DNA from: Daphnia carinata
Lineage: Eukaryota > Arthropoda > Branchiopoda > Diplostraca > Daphniidae
Direction: 5' to 3'
Length of the DNA stretch: 64,000 bases
Assembly (NCBI RefSeq): GCF_022539665.2
Contig: NC_081337.1
Location: forward strand, 6,920,679 to 6,984,678
Part shown: one piece after another, positions 25,058 through 37,600 of the stretch
How the letters are laid out: each line of letters begins with the position of its first letter
How positions within the stretch are numbered: the first letter of the stretch is position 1
Notes under the pieces: generated by a model
Told to the model about the DNA's origin: nothing
Databases searched by the model: none
Seen by the model: only the letters and a program-made list of their open reading frames with translations
Position numbers and translations under genes: made by a program

Positions 25058-28000
25058 GTTGAAGTTTATTAGAAGGTGAGTCGAAAGAAACGCCCACCAC
25101 AGACGAACCGCTTTAAGTAAACGAGCAAATTGGGGAAAAAAAGGTTACCAATTCCCCCCTTTGTGTTTTCTTCTCTTTAACACAACTTGGGAAGGGTACG
25201 AAACCGAAAGACTAGGTCTCTCAAGACAAATGAAATCGTACCTATTCTCCTTTATCGCGTTCTATCAACTAGACTAGACAGTATCCTTTTGTTTTTGAGC
25301 CAACGTCTAAACAGAATGACGTAATTTGGAGATGAAAACCTATTCTGGCAGACAGTCAAATCGAGACGGTTTCTCTTTTCGAACATCAGCACCTGTCTCT
25401 TGAGTGGCAAGGACGACCCGACTTGTGACTCGTCTGCCCACCAACTGAACTCGTCTTTCACCGCGGTCTTCCGTCTCTCTTCCACCCTCGTCTCTCTGCT
25501 AACTGTAACTCGTGCCTGAATTGTTGTTGTCGCTGTCGTCTTCCTTCCTCCCGGGTCCTCCCCCTCAAATACAACACCCTCTTTTTCTCGGCTGGTCCTC
25601 TCTCTGTCCCTTAAACCCCCGTCTATCGCGCACGGGTCAATATTATATATGTATAGTTATATGCGTGTATTATATAGTAAATCTCTAGCTATAGCCGACA
25701 CACACACAAAAAAAGCTAGGCGGAGAGTTGGATGTAAACGAGGGGTGGCAAAGGAGGGGAGAATAAAAAATCAGTGCACGCTATACTGACACTGAGGGGA
25801 AAGCGAGAGACCCATCATGCATGAGATTGCATTATTGCGTGCCTAGAACGCCTCTAACCTTACAATAGATCCAGCGTTAACTATAAAAAAAACGAGAGAT
25901 TAATGGCCTGTCGATCGATATGACATTACTCTACAATTCAATCATAACCAGATTGAGCTGTTGTGTCGCACACGTATCAAAAAGCGTCGTAGTCAAATGG
26001 CAGTCAACATTATTCTTTTTTCTTCTTCTTCTTTGGATGGCTTTGTAATGTATTATGTAGTGGGAGGTTTCTTTCCCCCTCTCCCTCACTCACTAACTGA
26101 ATGTACGTTTTTTTTGAAGTTGCGACATAGAAATCTAGCAAACAAAACTAGACGATATGAATAAATAACAAAAGATGAGCCATCGAAGCTTATGAACTTA
26201 CGTTTTAGTTTCTTTTTTCCTTTTTATGTTGAAAACACAACACGGCGGTTTAGTTTTTTTTTTTCAGGCACGCGTTATAAAACAGATGCAGTGGTGACTG
26301 GCAAACTTGGGGGATTTCTCGTGCGCTCGGCAACGGTCGGGAACTTTTACAGATGAAGGATTCTGGATCGTTGTAACGGCCGGTCGGCGCCGGGGTGGCT
26401 ACTGCAAAGGAGCAAAGAGGGTGTTGATGGTTGCTAGAGTGACGGGCGTAATGGAAACCCATAATACTACGCAAGTAGAGGAGAACGAAAGAAAATGAAG
26501 AACATCGGAAAAAAAGAACGTGGAGGAATGAAAAGGAATACGAAAAAGAAAATAAATAAATGAAAGAGTCATAAAGGGATAGATCAATAAGCAGCGATGC
26601 TGACCATTTGGCCAATATTAGATGATACCAAAACGGAGAAATGAAGGGTTCTATCTATGTATATGCAGAGAAATACACTGCTGACACTGTGTACAGTACG
26701 ATGTATATGATGATGTACACAGACGAGTCCTGCTGTTTTGCCCGAGGTTCTCCGCTAAGGTAGCCATCCACATAGATGCGTTATCATGAAGACCGTTATG
26801 GACAGCCCCCGTTCTATATCCGTTTGTTTCCTTCCGCTTTCATGTGGAATGTACAGATCACAACCCATCCACTACTTCACTAGCTCTCGAGGTATTTCAT
26901 AACTCCGTTCATTGAATGGTCCGCTTCTTCCGATCCGTAGGGGGAAGAAGAAAACTACGCCAGATACTCTTATCACCGCTACACGTATACCTACAGCTTT
27001 TTGTGATTTTTTGTTTTATCATCTCCCTTTTTTTCTCTTTTGATGTTACACGGTAAAGCGCCTTCTATCTGCCGGACATTTCCGCTGCGTATTGAGTACA
27101 ATACCTATACAACTGAATGGTGCGCTGTACGTGTAGTAGATAGGCAGGATCCTACTCCAGGGCGTGGCAGAGTCTTGTATAGCTAGCTTTGAAATAGGGG
27201 AGGAAGTAACTGATACCTTCCGGACTGCAATGCGCTGGATCTTTTTGCTGGCTGATGAGAATTTTTAACTTTTTGATTCCGCTTCAGATCTTTTCTTTTT
27301 CTTTTCTTCTTTAATTTGACTCCAACTCCCAACTTTATTTCAATTTCAATCTACTTTCCAGAAGGAAGAAACGAGTTATAAGCCTGAAGCTACAGACTCA
27401 ATCAGATTATCAAAGTTTTTCGTTTCTCTCGTTCTTTCTTGAATGGGAAGGAAAAACTTTTGTGATTTTCTGTTTTCGTTTTATCCTTGAACGAACGGGC
27501 AAGATACATAGAGAGCTACAATAGCCCTCGCACGCAAATCCCATGAACCTCCATTTAATACTAAATACAAAGATTTCCTTCAAGCTATGAATATAAACAC
27601 ACGAACGGCCCGTAGATGGTCTGCGTCTATACAAGGATTTGCTGCGATAAAATATGGCAAAAACAAATGCGGATTTTTGGTAAAAAAAAAAATGGTGGAA
27701 TACATTACCCAGCACAAAATCCGGGACGTGATGTTCAGCCATGTTGTCAAATAAATCTCGCGTCGTTTTTCTCTACTGTTTCTGTAATTCTTCTGTGTCG
27801 CCTCAATGCGACCCGTTCAAATGCGGAATCATCCGATTTGAGGGGGAGGATACTGTTATACAGTATATATTTATGCGCGTGCGGATATTTGAAAAACGAG
27901 CCAGCACTCTAGCAGCATCAGCTTGTTTTATTACACATATAAATCGTTTTTTGTTGTTGTTTTCTTTCTGTCTTTGTCTGTCATGTGTGTATTGTATACA

Positions 28001-30714
28001 TAATTCTGCGATTTCCTTTGATGCCTTTCGTCAAAAGCCGATTACAGTGTGTACACGTGCCCGTCGGCAAAGTGAAAGTGTGTGCTACAGTTGCATGTAA
28101 CTATTGACGTCAAAGTGAGAGAGGGGACGGGACAAACAGCAATTCTATATAGATGATGGTGATTCAATTGCGGTCCTATCCGTTTGAATAATTCAAACGG
28201 CCCTCCGCTCTTTTGATGTTTTACAGGCAGCTAGTGTAGCTGCACAATCACCGTCCAGGCCCGTTTTTTTTTTCAAATGTATTCACTCGAATTTGTCGCT
28301 GTCTTGCGTTTCGTCCGCCCCTATGCTGATCCCAGCATCTCGTCGTATCTATTGTCCCTTACAAAGACGAGTTTTTGTTTAGAGACCAACAGCAGCAATT
28401 CGAACATGGTATTCTGCCGATCTTTCAAACCCAAACATACAGACATTTCGAATTATAACAACACTCAAAAGCTAAAAACGACCCGCCGATTAAAAACAAA
28501 TAGTAATGCACTAAGTATAGATCATAAAGAAGGACTAGGATTCCCGGTATTATATGATTGAAAGAATTCCGGATTCTTGTTGAGATGAAATTTGACTTTG
28601 CTGTGATTGCATATTTGTTCTTCGCTAAGTTTTACAACTGTTCTACGGAAGTCAAGTCAGTACTGCTGCCTCACCCATGTTTACGTATATTAATGATTTG
28701 GTTGAAAGATTTTACGTTTCGTTTTACCCAAAATGAGAAGTAAATCATTAATGCCTGTAGCCCTACAATGTTATTTGCTCACCTCGCGAAAATGCATAAA
28801 CTATAGTCTAGACTAACATTAATGAAACAATAAAAATAGAATTCAGGCGGTGACACTGGCAGGCTTACCAAACAAAGAAAGCAAAGTGGATGGATTGAAC
28901 GTCGGCTTCCGCACTCTTTGTAACGGTTGTAATTGTTTGCTCATTCACTTTGCTTAATTGGATTTGAAAACCGACTTGTGTGTTTGCGTTTACGGTATGT
29001 GGCTGCGTTTAGATCTGTGGGGCTTAGCCCTTTATGATGACCTAGAGACGAAGTAGAAAGCAATTAATATAAAGATGATCACGAGGTAAAGCTGGAAAAT
29101 GCTTAAGGGAGGCTTACGGCGACCAAGAGCAAAAGAAAATAGTTGTTTGTGCATCTATGGTTTCTCGGTGCCACGATGAAGAAGCCCCAAAACCAATCAA
29201 AGGAACGGAAAGCAGTGCGGTACGTACAGACGGCTACGTCTATCTATTAGATCTACGAAGTTTCGCTGTTCCTCATCAAAGATTTACAATAGCTGGAATC
29301 GTTAGTGGCTGGGTATGTACGCGGTATAAACAAAACCATAGATCAATAGTCTAGCAGCAAACTTTGTTGGCATTTCTACACCAAACATTTCGGTGTATGT
29401 TTTTTTTCTGGTTTGCCTTTCAATCGCTCACAATCTCCCTCTCTCCTGCTGCGCTATTCTCCGTTGTTAGGCATGATTGACTTTAGGTCTCAGAGTCGGA
29501 AAGAAGCTTGTACAGGGGACAGGAAAAGAGAGGAGGGTAAGTTCAATGATGCCAACGTCTTCATGTCTGTGTGTGTGCCTTGGTGGAGTCTACATGTACG
29601 CCTATACCATCTCGACTTCTATGCTACTGGAATGTTCATCATTTCCATAAATCCTGACAAGAATGTCGGCAAACTTTGCGTTGAAGAGAAGAATACTTGG
29701 AAGCAAACATTGGATGCCTGTCTCTCGGCTAGGTAATCTTGTTCTTTCATCACCCGAGTGAGATGCCTGGTGCTCATCATCTTCATCAGGGCAAGCCTGG
29801 AATCGTAGGGATGTGAAAAAGAAAATAGACACAACATCTAAAAATCCTAGATACTTTTATATATAACACGAAAATGGATAACGATGCAGAATCAACATCT
29901 TTTCGAGCCTTGGCCCTTGACATCCTTTGAGAGTCAATCGTCTTCCGGATTCTTCTTTACCTTCCATCGATCTGACAACCTCTTCATTATGGCTTTCGGT
30001 TATTTAATTCTTAACATTTCTTCGGTGCATCGTTCCGTTTAAATGCCAGCCACGTTCTTCAACATATATACTGACACGTGAAATACTGATTATTTCTTAG
30101 TTGAAAACAATATCACGCGAGAGAGATTTTGGTTTATGTAATTCTGTTCTAGGAAAAATGCCCGTTCCTTATACGTTGAGGCTCCTTTGGATTATATTTC
30201 TGTTCGGCGACTTGACAAGAATTTGGGTTTGTTAAAAACTTCTTATCAGAACAAATGGGTTGCGTAACTAGGTAGAAAGAAAACTACTTAATCTTAAATT
30301 GACGTGTAACATGGTGTTATATAATCTGTAAAACACCCAAATTATTTCTGATATTGAAGCTACGATTTTACATTTCGCTTGTCGCTCTTCATTTTGCAAT
30401 GATTTCCTATCGTTGTACTTCATAAACGACGTTTGTTATATCAATTTATAAGAGTTTTGTCTGTTCTCGCGATAATATATTGATTTGATTGTACATATGA
30501 ATGGTATAGCCGAAACTCGGTCTAAAAGAATGTGAGTAGGAGGGCACCTTAATATAATCAATGTTTTAAATCGTGCATTTGCAATAACTTTTTACACATC
30601 CGCCAGCCAAGAGAAGTTCTAAATCCCCCTTTTCAGGCAACCGCACGGATTGTATTGATGTTTTCAGTTGGTCTTTTTTTTTCCCCTTTTTTTATCATTT
30701 CTCATATCAAAAGA
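25058..30714. other. Intergenic / possible 5' region of the membrane-protein gene
   Basis: No exon is recognised in more than 5 kb. The first 600 bp next to the membrane-protein gene contain a C/T-rich stretch (25495-25620) and a TATATATG-type AT run (25640-25680), which could be 5' untranslated or promoter sequence. The remainder has scattered short open frames that overlap in several frames. Confidence 0.4.
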
Positions 30715-33700
30715 TCACCAGGGCAGCAAGAGGGAAAGCAGCAGACCAACCGATAACAGGAAATGGAGTGATATTCCAAGAGATCCAATAGCCGTCCGGG
30801 CGCCAATGTTGATGGCCGGCTGGAAAAAAGAGCTCGGGTAGTCCTGATTCAATCATAGCCCCGATCCACGCGCGGAGATGGATGGAAGTTGAAGTTGAAA
30901 GAAGTCGAGAATAGTCAGCAGAGGTATTCAAAGTTCCAGCAACGAGCCACAAATAGAGGCAAAAAAAAAAGCCATCCGTTTGTGGGTGGAATGCAGAAGA
31001 GTAAGCAGCCGATGTAATGAAAGAAGAAAAGAAAAGCAAAGAAAAGAGAGCAAAAAGAAGAGAGCAAAGAAAAGATTTGAAAATGTATAAGGAAAGCAGT
31101 ATGGTGAGATGTTTAATAGTAATTAGTTCAGCAACAGTTTTGATAAAATAAACGTGCAGGCTAATGCCGACATAAGCCTTAAGCGCATAGCAACTTTGCC
31201 ACTCAAAGGCGTCGCAAGGAAGGAAGAAGCTGTGCTTTTAACCGCGCCCGTTTTAGGCTCGTGGGCCATGTTGTACAACAGCGGTATATTATCTTCATCT
31301 CCATCGTCTTCGTCATCATCTTCGTCATCGTCGACCGTGCCGTTTGTAGCGGCAATGGAGTTAGTTGGTGAATCGTTCGTTATCGTTTCGTTTGACGTCG
31401 CGGAAATGGTCGGTGTTGAGATGCTGCTGTTATTGGGATCGACGTCGTTGGGATGTTGGGCGTTATGATTACCATCACCGGATGCTTCGTCAAAGCTTGA
31501 TTCTGTCGTGTTCGTGCTGACCGTGTTAATTGCCTCCTCCACCGTGCCCGTCACCGGCGTCAGCGGGAGGAGTGTAGGAGAGGATGGCGTGCTTGAAAGA
31601 CTTACCGCTAGGCGCCGTAGCGTGACGTTGAGCACCGTCGCTTCGTCCCCCATCACCTCGAACGGCTCCTCGTGCGGATGATAACCTTCAGCTGAAACCT
31701 TTCGAGCGAAAACCAAATAGAATTAGTCCCCGAGATAGAATTTCAGCTAGTGGTTTAAATCTGATATTCAAATGTCTCGTTATTGCTCTTGGGATTTTTG
31801 CTAGCGTCAATGTGTTTCTCCAACGAGCACAAGATATTTAAATTTCATCGTGTTATTGATCTAAAAATAAAATAGACGGCAGGGTTGTATTGGTACCTGG
31901 AGAATGTAGGAGCCATTGAGAAGTATCCGCCAGTATTCGCCGCCTGTCGTTGTGTTGAACCCGTGATGCCGGCCTTTGATGTGCATGTGGGCGCCACTAA
32001 CTGGACGCCCGGACTCCTCGTCCATCACGAAACCCTTAACTCCACGGAGCACTTCATACATGTAAAGAATTAGAGCCTAGAAATGGGCAGAAAAAAAAGG
32101 GCAGACCTTGAAATTTAAGCACTTGTTACACAAACAAATCACGTACTGCTCACGCTGATTGCGTGTCGCTTTTCATTTTTCCTCTTGACTTTGAATCAAC
32201 ATTATGTTTTCTATTTATGGTTGATGACTCCACATTCTTTTACCTTTCTGTTATCCAGCCAATGCTGCCGGAGTGTGGAGGCCATGGGGTGTTTGCAACA
32301 AGAGACCTCTAGCGTGATTTCCATCGTTCCGTGGAAAATGTAATTGTAGTCTTGCATTCCTCCTATCACGATTACGTGCGTTCAAGAATAGACATCATCA
32401 AAATTATTGCAGCCGTTATGAAACGCGTCAATTTTCGAGCTCGACCAAACCAAAGAATGCGGAAACTGACCTACGAACGTGTACCATTTGGCACCGTTAA
32501 CGATGCCACCCGGGAAGCTCTCCGATTTAGGTTTGCACGGCTTGCCCATCCACATAGTGGCGTGATTCTTAGCGTAAACGGAAGCTAAATGGCGGAAAAC
32601 ATCGTCATCGGGAGTGGGGTTTTCCTCGCGTTCGTGGACGTGCATAGCTGTCCGTCAAAGTTTCCAAACGCCGATCAAAAAAAGTGAAATGAATTGACAA
32701 AGGATTACACAACGAACGAAATAGATGTTCGTTATTAGAGTTGACTACATCCGCTCGATGCAATTGGTGGTTCAAATCGTTCGCGCTAATGACTTTATTA
32801 CCTCGATTGACGTGATTCTCAAATGGATAAGAAGCGACCAAAGCTCCACCGTGTAGACCAGCCGACAGAACAAACGGCACATTCGACATCCATTGCATTA
32901 CGGCTTTGGTTTCTGGCTGCAGGGGGAATTTATTGTCTTGGAAATGATCAGGAAAGTTGCGATTTAAATCGAACTCTTTTTGGTTCTTCCTGATCGGATC
33001 AAATTTTTAGGATTATGAGATTACTAGCTGAGTGATGTGAATGACGATAAAGATATCGAATGAAGTAAGAAATCGGAACTCAACTTGCCTGCCCTTGTCG
33101 TGTGAACATGTACCTTCGGTGGATTTTTCAAAACCGTCCGGGTTCATAGAGACAAGAAAATGGATCCTAGAGTAATCTAGCAGCAACGTGATCACCGGAT
33201 CGTGACCGTATCCCGACACCAAGTGCTAATCAAATACGAAAGGAAACAAGACAAAGCTCGTCAATAAAAAAGGGAGACGGATGAACCATACGAAAAAAGG
33301 AAATAAACTATCCAAACCAACAACACGCAATCCGCTCAGAGCGTATGACAAAGAGCAAACAGAGCCGTTGGCAACACAAACAATGGGATATCGTGCAACG
33401 TACCTTTTGTTACGCAACGCGATGGTGTACGTTTGATCACTCTTTTTATCCCCCGCATAGCGCAAAACATACAAAGTCTACAATCGAATTGTCAAATATT
33501 AACGCAATGCCTTGAAAATACATGGAACATCTTTGACCGATTTCTTAAATCAATGTAACTTAAACATACGTGAAAAGAAAACTACTGACAACGTACGCGC
33601 TGCGCCTAACCTACGCTTCGTTGATTCCGCTGAATGCCGTGCCCATTTCTATGCAAATTGCTTTTGATTGCGTCATCGTAGCTTTTAGAAAAATTATTCA

Positions 33701-34617
33701 GCCTTGCCAAACAGAAGATTTACAACAATCGCTCATTGCTTTTTGAGCAGAGTGCCGGAATAGTTCCAGAATAAAGGCGCAGTTTTTCCAAAAAATTTGC
33801 TATTGACTTTCCTTTCTTTTTGTAGAAATATATGGTCGGCTTATTATTCAATTCTAAAAGTTGACTGCAATATGTCGTACAAGAAAGAGACGTAGACAAT
33901 GTCTCTTATTATAAATATTCTCCCTGGGACCGGTTAAAGAGTGATGAATGATCATCGCGGAACTGGTGCATTGCATAGCATTAGCAGAGCATTTCATTCT
34001 CATCGCATTCGTTCGAGTAGAAGTTATGGAAGAAGGGGTCGAAAACATTAATAGAAAGACACAATAACTTACCAGAATGAGATGCAAAAGGATCTCTTTG
34101 CTGACGGGTTCGTTGCCATGAATGTTGCCGACGTATTTCATCTCGGGTTTGCCCGCAACGTGTCGGTCTGGCGTTGACGACACGGCCAACACCCATAATT
34201 CTCGTTCTATTAATTGTGCGACAAAAGAGATCACATTACACATCTGCATTCGAACAATTAAATTTACTGCTTAAAAGAAAAATGTGTACTTAGAACTGAT
34301 TGGCCAATGGAATAGAGATGCGTTAGCCCGGGATAATGAAAAGAAACATTGCGCAAAAAATCAGTTAGCGCCACGTAGTTGTGATAAACAAAATCCAGCT
34401 GGACGGCAGGCGGCGGCGGAGTTATATTCATCTCCGTTTCCACGCTGCTATAATATTCAGAGCTAGTAAAGGCCTCTTCGTCCGTCAATATTGGCGAGCT
34501 CGAAGCAGCATCACCTCCGGCCGCTAATAACGAAAACACTAGGAATAACGACAGAATAGTTCCGGAGACGACACGCGGTGCGGAAACATTACGCAAGTGT
34601 TTCAAAAACATGTTCAT
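30715..34617 (-). CDS. Carboxypeptidase M/D-like metallocarboxypeptidase, short spliced form with GPI signal
   Basis: An M14B zinc carboxypeptidase that would remove C-terminal Arg/Lys from peptides at the cell surface. Minus-strand exons are 34617-34290, 34206-34073, 33225-33089, 32989-32802, 32647-32471, 32362-32244, 32076-31897, 31698-31606 and 30819-30715, giving 486 residues (human CPM 443). There is a signal peptide (residues 1 to about 37), then zinc ligands His139 and Glu142 in [12 protein letters not shown], and substrate-binding MNPDGFE and DLNRNFPD (Arg210). The third ligand is His246 in [15 protein letters not shown], followed by QDYNY and catalytic Glu340 in [10 protein letters not shown] transthyretin-like domain (about 370-450) comes next. 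The last exon adds a hydrophobic tail ([19 protein letters not shown]) typical of a GPI-anchor signal. It is CPM-like in having one catalytic domain, unlike the multi-domain CPD (Drosophila silver). Confidence 0.85.
31123..31605 (-). CDS. Alternative C-terminal extension of the carboxypeptidase (unspliced form)
   Basis: If the GTAAGT donor at 31605-31600 is not used, the eighth exon stays open to a TAA at 31123. This replaces the last 34 residues with about 160 different ones, for 612 in total. The extension is rich in Ser, Thr and Asn with several NxS/T sites (TNTTES, NNSSIS, TNGT). It has a striking acidic run ([14 protein letters not shown]) and ends in a second hydrophobic tail ([17 protein letters not shown]) that also looks like a GPI signal. 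A frame this long with an organised end is unlikely by chance, so I infer a genuine second isoform or the main form. The two are mutually exclusive 3' ends. Confidence 0.6.
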   Translation of the reverse strand, partial: VSLSSTPSSPTLLPLTPVTGTVEEAINTVSTNTTESSFDEASGDGNHNAQHPNDVDPNNSSISTPTISATSNETITNDSPTNSIAATNGTVDDDEDDDEDDGDEDNIPLLYNMAHEPKTGAVKSTASSFLATPLSGKVAMRLRLMSALACTFILSKLLLN

Positions 34618-37600
34618 TTAATATCTTCTTCTCTTTTGGGCTTTTCAAAACATGTTCCACTATATTTAATTCGTAACGTGGGCTGCCGGCCCGACGAATG
34701 ATGAGCTACTGCGCGCGGATCGTCCTATCCTCCCTTGTTTGTTAAACTTGAATCTCAGCGGGGGATCTAGTGACTTTCCTTTTTTGGCTTTAGTAATTTG
34801 AATCCCTTTTTTGAAAACGTATTTTCTTACCGCTCACGGCACGCTATGTATAGGCAACGCAACAGCACACACTAACCGTGAACGCGTATGCGGGACGAGC
34901 ACAGCCAGCGGGGCTGTTGAACGAAGAACGTAAAGAAAAGAACACGGGAGGGATTAGAGGTAGTGAGCAAGGCGGGAAGCGTTGTCGACCGCAGAGAGGA
35001 AACTGAGGCTCCCACAGGATCCGCTTGCCATCCAAAGTGTTGGCCCGACTCCCAGTACGCGAGAATTATTTTGATAGAAAAAGGGAGGCTAAATGGGGAG
35101 GAAAAAAAAGAGAGAGTAAAAAAAGATGGGCGGAGCTCATCTGGCTTGTCGCTTCTGCTGTGTGCGTCGCGTTTCTCTTATCACCAACTCCACTCCCCCA
35201 TCGCCTCTGTTTTCTCCGTCCTTTGGCTCTATATTTTAGGTCTGGTAATGATGTCACCTAGTTGGCGATACTAGGAATATTTTTAAATCGTCAAAAGGTT
35301 TCAATTTCGGCTGATATGTCGTAAGGCGAATTTGTCATTCGTTTAATCGGGAATGACAAATTGCATTGGCAGGAAATTTGATTTGCCGGCCTAGAATTTT
35401 CTTCTAAGGTCTTGAAAAAATCGAGGTTATAAGTAAGTTCGATTTTACGTAGGCTCGTTTTGTGTGCGCTTTGTTTGAAACTGGTATGACTGCATTTCAA
35501 TGGCTTGGTCGTTTCCGATGAACGGTTAATAAGAGCTATCGCACTTGACACACGAGCTTAAAATATATAATCCTCCCGACGTCGGCAAAACGGTTGTTTG
35601 TTGATATTTGTACAAGCGACTTACATCAACGGGCCACTTCAGGAACCCCATCTGTGCGGCCCAGCTTACCCTAGAAAGTATTTGTTAGCCCGTATCATCT
35701 ACATTACACGGTTGGGCTGTGTGCCTTCTGCGTTACGCACATATTACATAGGTGAAGGCAAACTTGATGAAAGACGACAAGCTGTTATTGCGTTATTTCT
35801 AATCATATTGGTTACCCCATCTTTTTTTTCTACCGTTTTTTTTATTCCTTCCATATGTATCATCTTGCTGCTCCAATATTGAACAAGCGTTGAAGAAGTG
35901 CCGAACGAGAACTGCTGGGCAACGCCTTATACTTCTGGATGGTATTATACTTTCAAGACACGTTCCTAGAACATGTTTACGGTCACGCTTAAGGCCAAAA
36001 GAGAGTTTAACTCACGTTTCCCTTCTCAATTTTTGTTCTGTCTATTTCTTGCCTTCTCGATTTGTATAATTTTCCTATTTCTAGCTGGTTTGTTTGGCTC
36101 TGTTCTACCGGCCAGCAAAGTGTGTAAACATACAGTATATCCATTACAGATGATAACGCTTAGAAAGAAAATAAAATAGCTAAAAAAGAAGAGAAAAAAC
36201 AAAAAGCGTTGTAAGCTTAGCTTCAGCAAATTATCTCGAGTGAGCCTTCTGTTTCTACGCTACATTATCCACACAACGCGTTGATAACGCTGACGTAAAA
36301 CTTAAAGAGAAAACCAATTTTAAAAGATCATTGCTGCCAGGCCTTTTCCAGCCTTCTCAGTCGGATTAGAAAAAAATCGAATGCTAGATTGAACGTGCTA
36401 GAACTATTACTCTTTCAATCTATCGCCCACGCTTTAATGGTTGTGCAGTCTCCCAACAAGGAGGTACCGCGTGAATGTCTCGAAAATAGATGACTCCGAG
36501 GCCGAGATAGGCCGCCAAGACACGGAGCAGCGGCATGTGTGCAAAGGGCGGCTTGGGGAGTCAAAAAAGAGCAATAGAAGGCTTTGAACGATAAAAGAAC
36601 GAATGCCATTAACGAGGCATCTTGCTGTTTCACCTAGATTTTTCAAACAAATGTTGCTGGCTCCAGCCATACGGGCGGCCCCAATATCGCCTTCCTAACC
36701 TACTATTACAGCAATCGTAATAAAGCAACATAATGCGTTTGTCCTAGACACAGTTTGAAGCTCTTTTGATCGTTATTCACAGTGCGAAGAACAACGGGAG
36801 GTTCAATCATGTTATTATGTGGACCCGTATACACGTAAAAAAACAACTCGCGAATCATTTCTGGGCTGGTTTTGCTGATTGAATCTCTATTCGCCAGCGA
36901 CGTCTCGTGCGCTCCGAACAATTTTCTTTTGTGAGAGACGACAAAAGGAAAGGACGACGACAGCATATCAAAGACGTATATAATTAATAGACGGGACAAA
37001 TGGATTCCGGCCAGGATGGAGAAATAGGTTAAACTATCGCGTATAACCATTTCATTTCTCATTCTTGGCGTACGATGTGCTCGTTGTCGTCTTCGCCTTT
37101 CTAGCTTGAACGTATGGAAGCGAATGGATGTGACGGGTGGAAGAAGAAATAATAATACATATATACGCTTGTGGAAAAATAGTAAAAGCCGTGGGACAGA
37201 TGAACGCGACTGCGAGACGCAAAAGCGGGAGCGTCAAACATCTATTTTACGTGATATTTTTCCCGAAGGGGGTAAGATCGAAAGAGTAACAACAATAAAA
37301 AAAGGACCAAACTATTGTTTTCCCTAACTTGTCTCGAGATCCAAGATAATACACAAAAAGCAATGCCAGTACAAGCGAACTGTGATGCTGCGTAATAGGC
37401 CACGTCGACAACAACAACCACGAATTTCGTTTCCAATGTTCCCGGCACTCAACCGCCACACACAAATATGCTTTTTGCGTTCTTCCTGATCCCACCAAAA
37501 CAACAACGGATGCAGCTATCTTTCCCCTGGCTGATATTGAGTGTACCAAAGAAAATGACGATCAAATAAGAAAAGGCAACCTAAAAAAATATTATGGAAG

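Noticed and set aside
31154-31468. 104-residue plus-strand open frame with a poly-Ser run
   Set aside because: It is antisense to the Asp/Glu run and stalk of the carboxypeptidase extension; the Ser run is the complement of GAC/GAT/GAA codons.
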